The notes: a model not told the origin generated them from the letters alone. A DNA stretch of 64,000 bases from Boswellia sacra (GCA_013180625.2 SNVD02001362.1:372001-436000), one strand, 5' to 3'. Numbered from the stretch's first letter, positions 45,816-59,332 are shown. Translations and numbers: made by a program.

Positions 45816-46600
45816 TTAGTCCTTTGAATAAGTTTCATTTTTCTTTATCAACTTCAAAATTATACAAGTGCTAAGAGATATGTTTTATCTTGAAATATGC
45901 AATTTTTATTATATTTTTGTTCGATCAAGTATTAATTGAATGATGTATGCGATATTTTTAGAATTATAAAAGTTAACAAGGAAATTTGAATATTTAAAAA
46001 GTTTAGATAAAGGGTGTACTTAATAAATTAGTTGCCGTGTAAAGAATATTGTATTATAAACATTTTATTCAAGAAGAAAAGAAAACAAAAAAGATTTTGA
46101 ATTGGTGCGCAGGTAATGAGGTTTCCAAATGTTTGAGTAACTGGGCAAAAGGTTTTTATTTTTTGTTTCTAAGTTTTAGATGTTGCTTCATTTCAAGTGT
46201 TTCTCTTTTTAGTAATTAAGTTATCAGCTATTGTATTATTTGAAAATCGTATAAAATAAGCTTTTTTGGCTACTAAATTTCAAGCCGATTTTAAAACTGC
46301 ATTTTGAACTGTTTAAGAAAACTTTCTACCAAACATAGTTTTATTCATTATCATTACTAGTTTTATTCATTATCATTACTACTTGTTTTAACATTCTTTC
46401 TCTCCAAAAACAAAAATTGTATTTAGAGTACATGTTAAATTAATATTGCTAGTTTTTTTACTTGAAATCTCAAAATTAAAAAAAATGATATATAATATTT
46501 AATATAAGATTAGATTATTTTATCATTTGGTTGAGATTTTTTTTGTTTATTCAAGTTATGGTTATTATAGTGTTAATGAATAATGCTCTAACTGTTTGCA
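45816..46600. repeat. Duplicated intron segment, copy A (right part)
   Basis: Continuation of copy A after the PIF-type element. It matches 53740-54560 (TATTAATTGAATGATGTATG and GTTTCCAAATGTTTGAGTA). Confidence 0.8.
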
Positions 46601-46654
46601 TTATCATCTAAGAGACACCATCTAAAAATGATTGAACATTTTTGGATTTCAATA

Positions 46655-47540
46655 ATTTAAATTCCTAAATTGTTATTAATCCAGTTATAACATTTAAGAA
46701 ATTATTTGTCCACAATACAAATTCAGCTATGAAAATTAGCCAACCCCAAATTATTGACTTCTAAAAAAATTGAAAAAAAAAAATTAAAGGCTGCTACAGC
46801 TTATAAGACATTCTATCACATTTTCGCAGGCAGCTTTTATAAGGTCTTCATCAAACCAAGTTCAAACAAAACAAAATATTCTTTGGAATATCAAATGACA
46901 TTGGAATAAAGATAAGTAAAATCATGTTTTACAATAATCTAATTAACATAAAATAAGTTTTATACTTTGATTAAGAATGCTTTTGGTTTGTGATTTAGGT
47001 ATGGATTGTGTCTAGAAGCTGTTTCGACAAAGTTTTTCATTTTTCATTTTTAAGTTTTAGATCTTGCTTCATTTCAAGTGTTTCTCTTTTCAGTAAGTTA
47101 TATTGCCCACGGTATTATTTGAAAATCATATATAATGAGCTTTTTTGGCATTCTTTGTTTTAAAATTACAACTGATTTTAAAATTGCATTTACAACTGTT
47201 TAAGAAGCTTCCAACCAAACATATTTTTAATTATTATTATTACTAATATTTTTAACATTCTTTGTGTCCAAAAACAAAAATCGTATTTAGGGTAAATGTT
47301 AAACTAATATTGCTAGTTTTCTTATATGAAATCTCAAAATTAACAAAATGATACGTAATATTTAATAAAGATTGTCAAGTAAATGGTATTAAATGATATA
47401 AGGAGTAATTATGTGCTAACTTTAAAATCAATGTAATATTATTTAGGATGTGTGATTTGGTAATAACTTTTGTGGATTCTTCTCTTTCATCATCTTAAAA
47501 TATATATTTCATTTAATTAATATTAAAATTTTAATAGATT
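46655..47540. repeat. Duplicated intron segment, copy B
   Basis: Related to copies A and C but with an internal deletion joining TTTCGACAAAG to TTTTTCATTTTT near 47030. At about 46955 it keeps the undivided AAGTTTTATACTTTG. This is the empty site for the solo LTR in copy C. Confidence 0.8.
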
Positions 47541-47924
47541 TTTATAAACTAATTTCGATGACCCCGAATAATTTGTCGAATTTAATTTTAAAAGCACTAT
47601 CTGACAGATGATTTATGAAACAAAATCTTTTAAAAAAATCAGCCTATAATTTTTCTGAAATAGAAAGAGAAAATATGAATCCAAATCCTGTTTTCTGTGC
47701 TGCACATTTTCCAATGCAATTTACATTTAATCTCAATCGCATATTCATTTTAAAATTTAAAATAATTCAAAATCAACCACATATTTCTAAATTCAATTAA
47801 AAACAAAAATATTGGATTGATAAAAGAACACACCCAAATATCAAGTAATAAAGTGTTCAAATTTTATGCCCCATAAGGATATATTCTTAAATAAAGTAAA
47901 ATAAAATAAGAAAAAGGGACATAC

Positions 47925-48312
47925 CTTTTGAAACAAGAAGAGTGATTGTGGCCTTGAAATATCAAAATGGGCTCTCTTCACTGTATTCAGGACTAAAAAC
48001 ATTTACCTTGTCACAAAAACTAATCTCTAATTCCTTTAACATTGGCCACTTAGAAGTATGTGTTTGAGGGTAGAAAGCTGTGAGTTCTGGTAATTGCCAA
48101 AATTTTAGGAAGGTCACCCGCGAGAAGACGAACTCATAGGTAGTTGGTTCTGCACCTCCTTTGTCCGCAACTATATCCTTTAAAACAGAGCAATACCTTA
48201 TCTCAAGGTGTTGTAGCTGCTCCTCCAGACTTTTGACCATAGAATATGAGAACAAATATTCTAGTTTTGGACAATTGTCCACAGTCAACCTCTCTAGCTT
48301 GGGGAAAACAAC
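47925..48312 (-). pseudogene. LRR exon with a 1-base frameshift (second NBS-LRR gene)
   Basis: Acceptor GACTGCAG leads into VVFPKLERLTVDNCPKLEYL. Further LRR wording follows: LQHLEIRYCSVLKDIVADKG and WPMLKELEISFCDKVNVFSP. The exon is 388 bp and ends TTTCAAAAG|GTATGT. An extra T in a T run near 47965 shifts the frame into TGA; without it the exon would be 387 bp, phase 0 at both ends, and fit the next exon at 41541. It is homologous to the exon at 1-258. Confidence 0.88.
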
Positions 48313-49190
48313 CTGCAGTCAAATGTTTCAATACCTTCTTGTATAAATTAATTAATTAAATACATATGTAATTTTTTCCCCATGAATATATGGTATACCA
48401 TTATTATCAATTAAGAACCTCAATCATATCTTAGTGATATATCTGTTTACATATGTATAAAGCATGCTACAGACTTAAGAAAATGTACGAAGCTGGGGAG
48501 CTCATCAATTAAATCACTAGTTGGAGGTTGGGTTTCATCATAAATCCGCAATTATTTCATCAATATCAATTATTCTAATTTTATAGACATCAAATTTAGT
48601 AAAATTGTTATCGTGAAAAATACTCTTATAGAAAGTTAATTGAAAGAAACATACATCTATCCTCTATCTAAATTCCTAAAATATTAATTGATTTATGACA
48701 TTTAAAAATTGTTTGTACACAATCCAAAATTCTGCCATATATCAAAATCTACCAGCCCAAAATATTGGCTTTTAAACGATAAATTGGAAAAAAAATTAAA
48801 AGGATTAACTAATTAGACCATCTAATACATTTGCTGAAGTCTCTTCCCACCTAAATTAATTGCAGACTAATAGTTCAATCCGATTCGAACAACACAACTA
48901 TTATTAAATCAAAATAAATTAATCTTGGAATGACATATGACACGTGAATATAAATAAACATAGTCACGCTACACAATAATCTAATTATTTAATATAAGAT
49001 TAGACTATTTTATCATTTGGTTGAGATTTTCTTTTGTTTATTTAGGTTATGTTGAGTAGAGTATTAATGAATAATGCTCTAACTATTTGGATTATCGTCT
49101 AAGAGACACTCACTATCTCTTTTTAGAAATTAAATTTAATAAGAACTGTTGCAGTGAAATATTCAAGTTACTTAAAAGAAATAGATATAT
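48313..49190 (-). other. Intron sequence of the second NBS-LRR gene
   Basis: AT-rich sequence upstream of the LRR exon at 47925-48312. It includes further weak copies of the duplicated intron segment (48650-49010). No gene was recognised. Confidence 0.5.
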
Positions 49191-49194
49191 ATAT

Positions 49195-49490
49195 CTGAAA
49201 TTTAAATTCCTAAAACGTTAATCCAGTTATGATATTTAAGATATCATTGGTCCATAATACAATTTCAACTAGGAAAATTAGCCAACCCCTAAAAAAATGG
49301 AAAAAAAAAAAATTAAAGGCCATTATAGCTAACAAGTCCATTAAGCTTTCACATTTTTGCAGCCAATTAACTTTGGACTTCATCAAACCAAATTCAAATA
49401 AAACAAAGTATCCTTTGGAATAGCACATAATACTGGAATATAAATAGGTAAGATCATGTTTTACAATAATCTAATTGACATAAAATAAGT
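49195..49490. repeat. Duplicated intron segment, copy C (left part)
   Basis: Related to 41745-42040 and 46655-46960. It is interrupted by the solo LTR at 49496 and resumes at 53355. Confidence 0.85.
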
Positions 49491-50439
49491 TTTATTATCA
49501 CACCCCGTATCCAACAGAGTAATACTGCAGTGGATAAGGGCTTGCCAAGGGAACACAATCGTCGTTTTGCCGAAATCCTTCCTTAATCTTTTACTGATCG
49601 AATACCTGAGGTACACAACAGACTAGTGAGTATGAAACTCAGTAAGCAGCTAGAATTATAAAACTAGCGTAACACTCAAAATAAAACAATAAATGGCGAT
49701 AACCATTTCAGAATATGACTACTATTCAACACTTATTCTATAATCACTGATTACTGTTTATTTCTTAGTATACAAGCCAACAGTGCTTTACTAAGAAAAT
49801 CATAACATTGATTTCAGTGTTCAAGAAACGCGCCCCTATACGAGAAAACTGGCACGGCGACGCCAAGTTTCTGATTTCCAATCCGTTACAAATTCCAGTT
49901 TCGCGCTCCTGTGCCAAGGGAGGGCACGCATGCGCCAACTCTCTATTCTCTCTTACTTGAGTCAATGCAAGTAGCGCTTCAGCGTGAAAGGTATGGCGCA
50001 GCGATGCCAATTCTCTGCCTATATCTCTTTAGATTCGTTAAAGATGCACCCTTGCACCATTTAATTATGCTCCTGCGCCAACCCTGTATCATTGGTCATT
50101 TCCTAGACCAATTACGCTCTTATCCAGTCACATTCCTAATTCCATAAATACCTGTCTATGGGTAATCAAACATGACTTTTTCATGTCAAAGCTTATCACA
50201 TACACCCATTTACATACACATCTCATTTACACATAAACTTTCCACAAGTCTATCACATCCTCATGTACTCCCATAAACATATAAATCATTCACACATGAG
50301 TTTCCATAAGTTTGCTACATTGTTCATATGGATATCCATTTCACATAATTTCGGAAGCTTCCACAGTACAGTCACAGACACTTAGGAACAGTGCTCTCTA
50401 ATCAAGGTAGGACTTTTCGTTTCACAGTCAGTTCCCATA

Positions 50440-50870
50440 TGTAGGCCTACCCATGAATCAGCTCAAGGCTAGTCTGACAATCCGGGTGATACCGGGCCCA
50501 TGCTACCGAATCTCGTCTAGAGAAACACATGGTCCAGACCTCCCCTCAAGCCATGGGGATACAGAACAGTACAGATACATTCAAAGGCCTACCCATAAAA
50601 TAGCTCAAGGCTAGTCTGACAATCCGGGTGATACCGGGCCCATGCTACCGAATCTCATCTAGAGAAACACATGGTCCAGACCTCCCCTCAAGCCATGGGG
50701 ATACAGAACAGTACAAATACATTCAAATGTCTACACTTGAAATAGCTCAAGGCTAGTCTGACGATCCGGGTGATACCGGGCCCATGCTACCGAATCTCGT
50801 ATAGAGAAACACATGGTCCAGACCTCCCCTCAAGCTATGAGAGCCAAATATCCTAAGTTGTGGCATGCCA
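50440..50870. repeat. Three tandem units of about 150 bp in the solo LTR
   Basis: Units contain AGCTCAAGGCTAGTCTGACA, GGGTGATACCGGGCCCATGC and CACATGGTCCAGACCTCCCC. Copies start near 50455, 50590 and 50740 and are nearly identical. Confidence 0.9.
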
Positions 50871-50919
50871 CTCACATATCACATTCCACATTTCAGTCAC
50901 ATAAGTGAAGCTCTATATT

Positions 50920-51045
50920 AAGCTTTCACTCACATATCACATTCCACATTTCAGTCACATAAGTGAAGCTCTATATTAAGCTTTCACTCACTTATCGCAT
51001 TTCACATTTCAATCACATAAGTGAAGCTCTATATTAAGCTTCTAA
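50920..51045. repeat. Tandem units of about 66 bp in the solo LTR
   Basis: Units read CACTCACATATCACATTCC then GAAGCTCTATATTAAGCTT, with about three copies (the first begins near 50870). Confidence 0.85.
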
Positions 51046-53354
51046 CCCAATCACAACTTGTCACAATTCATTCACTTTAATGCTAGTATTTAACGGTATC
51101 ACATTTCACATTCGACATTTAATATATTCCCATAGGCTTGGCATGTAATTTCGAATTCATAACACATCACACCGTTATACATGCCTTCACACATCACAAT
51201 ATTGCAGTTCACTATCATAATTGAGGTTCTACGTAGGCTTCTCATTAATCACATATACATTCATAAACAGCCTACATATCTCACATACACTTATGGATGT
51301 GCACAATCCACACATTGACATCATTTCTACACATATAGAACCCCATTGAATTCTTTATTAGTGCCAACCCTTCCATTACTCTTCGATGTATTTCAATCAC
51401 ATCGTTGCATAACTATGTCCATGTATAACTAATCTCATTCAATTTCACTCGTACACATTCATGGCACTCTAATACACATGGTTTTTCAGACATTCATTTG
51501 TCATGCCATCTCACATGAGGAAATAGTATCCTCGAATGTTTGGCATGTATTTCATTCTTCATATACACATATCGTTTCATTGGCAATATTATTCAAGCCA
51601 TATCACAACAAATTCACATATATGATGGCACAGTCACATTTCTATATCTCACACACATAGAAGTTACACCAACATGTCAATCACATACACATCAAAGTGT
51701 GTGAAATCACACATTTCATAAATCACTATAAACCCCAATCAAATCATTTCCTATATTAAGGTCCATGTATTGATGGCCCCATACACATTCCATCAACACA
51801 TTTCACATATATTCACGAACACAATCATTAAACACATTTCATTAAAAGTTAATATCTGTTGTGTCCTCAGAAGGGTCTAGCTACTTACCTGGTTAGCCTC
51901 GCCTTTTAATTTTGCTCTCATATGTTTCTTGATAAGCAGTTATTTAAAGTTCATATCTTATTCTTCTCCTTTCTCTCTGGTAACCATTGCCATAGTCATG
52001 ACACACTGATTAGTGTCCATTTAGAAGTCATTAAATCCTTTATAGGTTAACAACAATTCAACCAACCAATAACATCATTTATTAAACTCTATAACACACA
52101 CATATTGGTTGGATTATTATAATAAGGAGTTATTCATTTCCAATCATCACCAAACTTCATGGAACTCAAATAGACATACATATTATAGTCCATGAATTTT
52201 ATTGAGTCAAAATAAGGTCATATACCCCTTGAAAATCCTTAATTTCATTCACACAGCAAATCTGTCTGCAGACCTCTCCACTGAACAGTGAAACTTTGAA
52301 GAATTTTATAAAATTCTACAATAATCCAATCTCTACCAAACTTTCCAGTCTAAAACTAGACACATATAAGAGTCATTCCACCAAAAATCCAGATTTTCTA
52401 AGGAGTTTAAGGCAGTCAGACGGAATTTATTTCACATACTCAGTTCTGGAACTTAACATTCACAGTTCTTTAAGTCCAGATTTGAAAAATCATAACAATT
52501 CACACACAACTCCAAAAACCATTAAAATTTACAGTCTAACAGAAAACATACCCAAGGGTTTGTGTATTAAAAATCACAAAATTTAACAAAGATTTTCCCC
52601 CTCAAATCGAGTTCATTCCCCCTGCCCTGTTTTAAAACAGGGGAATTCTCAATTTCGAACCAGAACTTCAAAAATTCATTACAATTCACACACTACGAAT
52701 TTTTGAGTGTTTCAAAATTCTATAAACTCCTTGACATGTCTAGTTTATCATATAAAAATTTCAGAGTCAGAAAACAACCATGGAATTTATAGGAATTTTC
52801 GGACTTGGCACTGTTCAGAAAAACAACTCTGCAGGATTCATACTCATGCTTTACTTCTAGCTTCCTAGCATCATCAAATCTTTAAATTCTTCCATAATTC
52901 ACTCTAATTCATGTTTTTCTAGCCATTTACAGAATATGTCTGACATGAAATATCACAAAAAAACAATAAACCATCACTCAATTGCATGGTTATGGCTAGA
53001 ATTAGAGAGAGAGAAGTGAATTCTTACATCTTGGCCTCTTGTTTCCTTCCTCTCTTCTTGATTCCATGGAAAAATTGAGGGAAAAAGAGGGAGAGAGGCT
53101 GCTGGACGTTCAAAGAGAAAGGGGGAAGAAAAATGAATTTTCTAGACTTGTCTCATGCTTTATAGATATACATCACACAAGTGTTTCACTTAAACCCCCA
53201 CACTTTCTTAGCTTTTCACTCACAGCCTTCCATCTCTCATCTAATTTCATCCCTCTCCATATATATACATACATACCTCATTATGTTAATAATACATATT
53301 TTTACAATATACATGTAAGTCAAACTTACTTAAAATTTGGGGTGTCACATTTAT

Positions 53355-54540
53355 ACTTTGATTAAGAATGCTTTTGGTTTGTGATTCAGGTATAGATTGC
53401 GTCTAAGAGCAGTTTCGACAAATTGAATGTGGCTCTTTTGGATTTCACTAGTTTGAAGCCATGTGCCCAACTTATCTTGATTTCTAGCTTTCTGATAAAA
53501 AAAAACTGTGCAAATTCATCACCATTCAATACCTTTCTCTGCATTCATTTACTCTGCATTGATTTACTAACAAAATATTAATTTATAAGTTAATTTTTAA
53601 AGTGTTGTGGTTGTGGGCAACAACATATTCATATAGTGATGGTTCACAAGAAATTGGTGTGTTATAACATGGCCTTTAATTTATAATGATATAGTGATAG
53701 GTTAATGTATTAAGTGTAGTAATTGCACTTGTCTTTGTCTTTTGAATAAGTTACATTCTTCTTTATCAACAACAAAATTATGCAAGGGCTAAGAGATATG
53801 TTTATCTTGAAATATGCAATTTTTGTTATATTTTTGTTCAATCAAGTATTAATTGAATGATGTATGCGATATTTTTTTAATTATAAAAGTTTATAAGGAA
53901 ATTTGAATATTTAAAAAATTTAGATAAAGTTGTACGTAATAAATTAGTTGGTGCGTAGAAATATCATATTATAAACATTTTATTTTATTGAAGAAAAGAA
54001 AACAAAAAAGATTTTGAATTGATGCGTGGGTAACAGGGTTTCCAAATGTTTGAGTACCCGGGCAAAAGGATTTTATTTTTTATTTTTAAGTTTTAGATCT
54101 TGCTTCATTTCAAGTGTTTCTCTTTTTGGTAAGTTATTGGCTATCGTATTATTTGAAAATCGTATAAAATGAGCTTTTTTCGGCTACCAAATTTCAAACT
54201 GTATTTAAAATAGGATTTTGAACTGTTTAAGAAAACTTTCAACTAAACATATTTTTAGTTATTATCATTACTACTACTTTTCATATTCTTTGTCTCCAAA
54301 ATAAAGATTGTATTTAGGGTACATCTTGAACTAATATTGCTAGTTTTCTCACATGAAATCTCAAAATTTATAAAATGATAAGTAATATTTAATAAAGATT
54401 GTGAAGTAAATGGCATTCAATGATATAAGGAGTAAGGTGTTAACTTTAAAATCAATGTAATATTATTTAGGATGTGTGATTCGATAATAATTTTTATGGA
54501 TTCTTCTCTTTTATCATCTTAAAATAGATATTTCATTTAA
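53355..54540. repeat. Duplicated intron segment, copy C (right part)
   Basis: It matches copy A on both sides of the MITE and the PIF-type element without containing either one. It therefore serves as the empty site for both. Confidence 0.85.
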
Positions 54541-55854
54541 TTAATATTAAAAGTTTTAATAGAATAATCTAATTGGTTAGCTCGCGTTTTGGGAGAGTTT
54601 TAAGGATCCATAAACACAAACTTATCTTGGTTATTTCATAACAATAAAAATTGGACCAAACAACAAATTAACAACTACTTGTTACTTTTTACTTCTATCT
54701 TTGACGTATAATACTTTACGAGAACATTTTAATTTCAACTAAATAGTAAATTTAAGTATAGATTTCTCCTTGCATTTCTGTTTTTGACTTTTGAATGTAT
54801 TCTACTCCCTTCATACAAGATTATGCAAGTCCCAAGAGATTTTTTTTTTTTTCAATCAAGTACAAATTGATCTAACAGCTTTGGTGGTTGTGTGATATTT
54901 GCTGGTATTATAAAACTTTATACTAATATTTTTTAAATTTAAAATATGATGAGTGCACTTAATAAAAGTGGCGTGCAAAGAATACTCTATTAATTGTTTA
55001 TAACCTTATCAAAGAAAAAGAAAAAGAAAAAAAGAAAATTTTGAATTAGAGCAAGCAGGTAACCAGGTCCAAGAGAAGAAGCTTGGCCCCCTTTTTTATA
55101 TTATAATTTTAAGTTTTAGATCTTGCTTGATTCAAAAGGTGATATTCTTTAATAAGTTATTGGTGATTAGTATTATTTGAAATGATATAAAATAACTTTT
55201 TGTTTGCTACTAAATATTAAAGTAATCTTAACATTTTATCTAGAAGTGTTTATGAATCATTTAGTCAAACATAATTTTCAATGTTTTTTTTTCTATCCAT
55301 CGGCATTCTTTTTTTCAAGAAGGGACACTGTATTTAGATTACATGATAGATTGGTCATAACTTACATATATCATTCTTTATACTCATTTTCAAACAATAA
55401 ATATTTTATTTAATTAATATGAAATTCTTTTAATTGAGAGTCTAATTGGTTAAATCAAGATCAAGATGGTTGAAGAATCCTTTTTCTAACTCCAGTTTTT
55501 GATGAAGATCCAATTTATTTTGGTTGTATACATATTCGGTAAATAAGGAAGGTTTATACAGGTAGTTGGGTTACGGGCAGTAAATATACAAAATACAGTA
55601 AAAATGTTGATCATTTTGATAAACTAATTATTTGACGTATCTAATTTGTTATATCTATCTTGAACAGTTCTATTGATCACAAAATTTATGTAAGAAATTA
55701 AATCAGTGCAAAAACCAAATGATAATTTTCCTAAAGGAAAATAATGATGTTAAGTTTCATAAAATAAAATGCTCAAATTTTATGTCACATAAAGAAGTTT
55801 TCTTAAATAAAATTAGATAGAAAGAGAGAGAGAGAGAAAAAAAAAAATACATAC
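54541..55854 (-). other. Intron-like AT-rich region
   Basis: AT-rich region downstream of the LRR exon fragment at 55855. It contains weak further copies of the duplicated intron segment (for example 55090-55200). No gene was recognised. Confidence 0.45.
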
Positions 55855-56120
55855 CTCTTTTGCCATGAAGAGTGATTGTGGTTTGGAAAAATTAATGGAA
55901 CTGGCTCTCCACATTATATTGGAAAAATAAAACATTTATCTTGCCACAATGACCAATCTCTAATTTCTTTAACACTGGCCACTTAGAAGTATGTGTTCTA
56001 GGGTAAAAAGTGGTGAGCTCTGGTAGGTGCCAAAATTTTATAAAGGCCACCTGTGGGAAGATGAACTCACAGGTAGCTATTTCTGCACCTCCTTTATCCT
56101 CAACAATCTCCTTTAAAATA
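55855..56120 (-). pseudogene. LRR exon fragment cut by a Mutator-like element
   Basis: The minus strand reads LKEIVEDKGGAEIATCEFIF, WHLPELTTFYPRTHTSKWPV and LKKLEIGHCGKINVLFF, and ends at donor AAAGAG|GTATGT. It matches the second half of the exon at 47925-48312. A frameshift near the NVESQF segment leads to a stop. The first half of the exon is missing: its sequence stops at TTTAAAATA, where the element's end GGAAAAATTG begins. Confidence 0.85.
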
Positions 56121-56449
56121 GGAAAAATTGAAAAAATGGACAAATTTAGGGGGTTTGTTTGAAAAATGGACATGTTCTGAAATATTTTCATCCCATAGAC
56201 ACTTTTGTGTCTAAAAGACGAAAACACCCCTGTCCTGAAATAAATTCCCAAAACCTTTGTTATTTCATATCCTTCGGACAAATTTGAAGAAAGACAGTAA
56301 AGTAAAATAAAGAACAACGGAAACCAGTAACAGTTCGAATTATATACCTTAAAAATGGGTTATGTATATGAACTAAGGGTAGAGATAGTGCCGTCTGTGT
56401 GAAAAAATGCTGGAAATTGGCTGTCGGTGTGCAAAAATGGGTTTTCGCA

Positions 56450-56800
56450 GTCGAAGGTCGAAGAAGACGACTGTGTTCGAGTGTCTTCGAGTGTCGTCGT
56501 CGAGTGTCGAGAAGTTCTGTCGGGACCGAATCTCGACAAGTCCGATGGTTGTTTCGAGTGTCTCGACATTGCGTCAATTCTAGGTTCGAGTGTCGCGAGT
56601 TCGAGTTCCGTCGAGGGTCTTGTGGATTGTCGAGAGTTCGTGTGTCGCGTGTCGAGAGTCGAGTGTCGGACGAAGGGAACAGACCTGTAGATGTCTCGAA
56701 CCATGCATGTCGAGTGTTTCGAGAGTCGTGACACTATTTTGTCGAGCTTTCGAGGACGTGCGTCGAGTGTCGAGTGAATGTGTCGAGTGTCGTCAAGCGT
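56450..56800. repeat. Subterminal TCGAGTGTCG repeat array, left
   Basis: Dense short repeats of TCGAGTGTCG and variants, rich in CpG. The array is open by chance in several frames on both strands. Confidence 0.8.
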
Positions 56801-57124
56801 TTTGGCAGAACACTTATTTTTTGGACTTTTGCAAGCAATTTCGTAATTATTTTTTGTCCACGGAACTTATATGATATGATATGTCTCAATTATGTAGGAA
56901 ATGGAAAGTTTACACATACTCATTGTATACAATGGTTGTTGGACCAGAAAACACGAGAAACATGTATGTACTATCACAAAGACCCCCCCCAAGGTTTTGA
57001 CTTAATTTCATTCGGAAACACTGTTTGTTACATTTCATCATATGGTAGCCCTGACTTTTTCGAAATTCATCATGGGCACCCCTTCTGTCAGTTTTGCCGT
57101 TAAGTGACATCATACGGTACCCCT

Positions 57125-59332
57125 AACTTTCTTGTCAGATATTGTTGTGAATGTTGTGTGGTAGGTGTTCACATACTTCCGAACATCATCCTCCTTTGAG
57201 AGGCTAAAAAGCTTCCTAATCTGGGATGCCCTCTTTGGACCGCTCATCCTTGGGTTTCCACTGTCTGTCAACCCAGGTAGATCGTTCTCATCCTTCTTAA
57301 CTATAACCAAGTTCAATACAGACAGATCTTGATTAACAATGCATCCACGAACAGATTTCCTCGTTCGCTCTCCATTGCGCCTTCCATAACCTCTGAAGCA
57401 AGGGGAGATTGTTAGCCCTAAGGCTACATGATAATTTTGATGATAACAATACACATTGATTCATTGAGATTATATTTATGCGCAAGAATAAGATTATTGA
57501 AATAATTGCAAAATCAAGATGGGGCTTATTAAAATGAAGTGTTGAAGCCAAAGGAGAATACTACATGTTAAAGGCACAAAAGTAGTGTTGAAGCCAAAGG
57601 AGAATACTACATGTTAAAGGCACAAAAGTTTAAGAACAAGGTTTGATTTAAGGAATGCGTCACATGAGTAATGTTCAATCAATTGGTCATATATTTTTCT
57701 ACAGATGTCCAAATGAAGTGATTCTTGACCCTTTGGAAAGTTTACTCAATTTATAACATTTCATACGTTTTAAAGAAATTCAAATTTCAAGTGTAAGGTT
57801 GTCCAAATTATTATGCAATTTGAAAGACAAACGGAAGCAACTGACATGAGCACCGAATACTCTTTCGGACATATCTTGAGATAGAAATATAAAAATGACT
57901 TGATTATTGTGGCATTGAAAAAAGGACTTAATGGGGCACATTTTATATGTTTAGAAGAAATTCAAATTTCAAATGGAAGGCCGACATAATTGACATGCAA
58001 TTTGGTGGACTGACACAGAGAAGAAAAATCAACTCATATGAGTACCGAATGATGTGTTATCCATATCTTGAGCTAGAGATATCCAAATGACTTGATTCTT
58101 GTGGCATTGGAAAGATGATTCAATGGATCACATTTCATATTCTTTGAAGAAATTCAAATTTGAAACGGAAGGCCAACATAATACACATGAAAGTCGGTGG
58201 ACTGACATATGGAAGAAAAATCAATTCACATGAGCGCCGAATGGTGTTTTGGCCATATCTTGAGCTACAAATATCCAAATGACTTGGTTCTTGCAGATTT
58301 TCAAATTTCAAACAGAACATTGAAAAAAGTGGCAGACAAGATTACTTTTTTATGGTGGGCAGAAAATTTGGAGTTGGTGTCTTCACTTGATTAAGTTCAA
58401 TCAAATTGCCTATAAAAGGAGCCCTTCTCCCATGCATTCAAACAGAGCAAGAGAGGCATCTATCAAGCAAAAAACAAGAGAAATATCAAGTCTACAGAAC
58501 TTTTATATTCTTTATCTACTCTTTGAATAGAGTTGTACTTTTGTGGCTGCTGTTTTTTTCTTCGTTCTTGTATTGTGGTGAGAGTGAGATCTCCTTGTAA
58601 AGGATAAAAGTTATCCTTGAGAGAACTCTTGGTGTGGTGTTATGAAGAGTTGAAGAAAGTTACCTCGGTTAGGTTGTTCATCAAGAAGAACTCTTGGTGT
58701 AGTGTTGTCAAGAGTTGAAGAAAAAGTCTTGGCGTTGTTGTTCATCAAGCAAGTTGTAAAGATTTTTACAACTCAGTGGAAAGCCTAGCTTGGAGCTAGG
58801 AGCCCGTGGACGTAGGCAAGGTTTGCCGAACCACGTAAATTGAGTTTGCACTCTCTCTATCGCTATCTCTTTATATTTACTTGCACTTGTGATTGTTCGC
58901 TATTGTTATTCTCTTTGCATCTTTCATAACTTCTAATTTCATATTCTTCACCTTTATTCCTAAAGAAAGAGTAAACTAATAAAGAAAGAGTAAACTAATT
59001 TTGGTTATTCAAGAAAAGTTTTACAAATCCATTTTGATAAATAAAAACCCAAATCACCCCCCCTTTTGGGTTGTCATACCTGGGTCAACAGGTTCCTCTT
59101 TGAAGCAAAAGATGAACACGACCAGGAGTCAGAACTCTCAGTTCCATTGGGAATCCTTGCTTATCGCAGCCTCCCATGATCTTAAAAACATATCCTTGAA
59201 TTGTAGACCCCAGAGCATCTGTACTAAATTCTTGGGAGCTCCTCCTATCTAAAAAGACTCGGGCTTCTGATCGTCATCGATCTCAAGCTTGTTGTGGCAA
59301 CCAGTGGTTGGGTTTGCTATGTTAAACTTCAT
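57125..59332 (-). pseudogene. Captured 40S ribosomal protein S6 pseudogene
   Basis: On the minus strand, ATG at 59332 starts [20 protein letters not shown]. The frame then breaks at a stop after DDQKPESF, and [17 protein letters not shown] follows in a shifted frame up to 59091. The reading resumes after the LTR-like insertion at about 57409 with [20 protein letters not shown] and continues through [20 protein letters not shown] to about 57125. The C-terminal third of S6 is absent. S6 is a component of the small ribosomal subunit. Apart from the inserted LTR, no intron is visible across about 175 codons. This suggests capture of a processed copy or a long exon; I cannot tell which. Confidence 0.85.
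57410..59090 (+). mobile_element. LTR-like insertion within the S6 pseudogene
   Basis: This 1,681-bp sequence begins TGTTAGCCC and ends GGGTCAACA. It has a TATA-like CCTATAAAAGGAGCCC near 58410. Directly before it is AAGGGGAGAT, which looks like a polypurine tract, but the AAGGGG part is also expected S6 sequence. No 5-bp duplication is found. It may be an LTR plus a few bases of its own tract joined at a GGGG microhomology. It holds a 43-bp tandem duplication (about 57542-57630) and about three diverged units of about 190 bp (57660-58300). Confidence 0.6.

Larger units (their letters stand above)
49496..53349 (-). mobile_element. Large solo LTR, probably Ty3/gypsy
   Basis: Read on the minus strand this 3,854-bp sequence starts TGTGACACCCC and ends GGGGTGTGATA. 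TTTAT flanks it at 49491-49495 and 53350-53354. Copy B at about 46955 shows the uninterrupted target. There is no primer site, polypurine tract or coding domain, so it is an LTR left after recombination between two LTRs. The great length and CACACCCC-type end recall Tekay/Del gypsy LTRs; that assignment is inferred. Confidence 0.82.

Noticed and set aside
49765..50147. Reading frames of 78-81 codons in the solo LTR
   Set aside because: Short, overlapping on both strands, inside an LTR with no coding domain.
56360..57103. Ser/Arg/Val-rich frames of 87-124 codons
   Set aside because: They are translations of the TCGAGTGTCG subterminal repeat and its flank in alternative frames.
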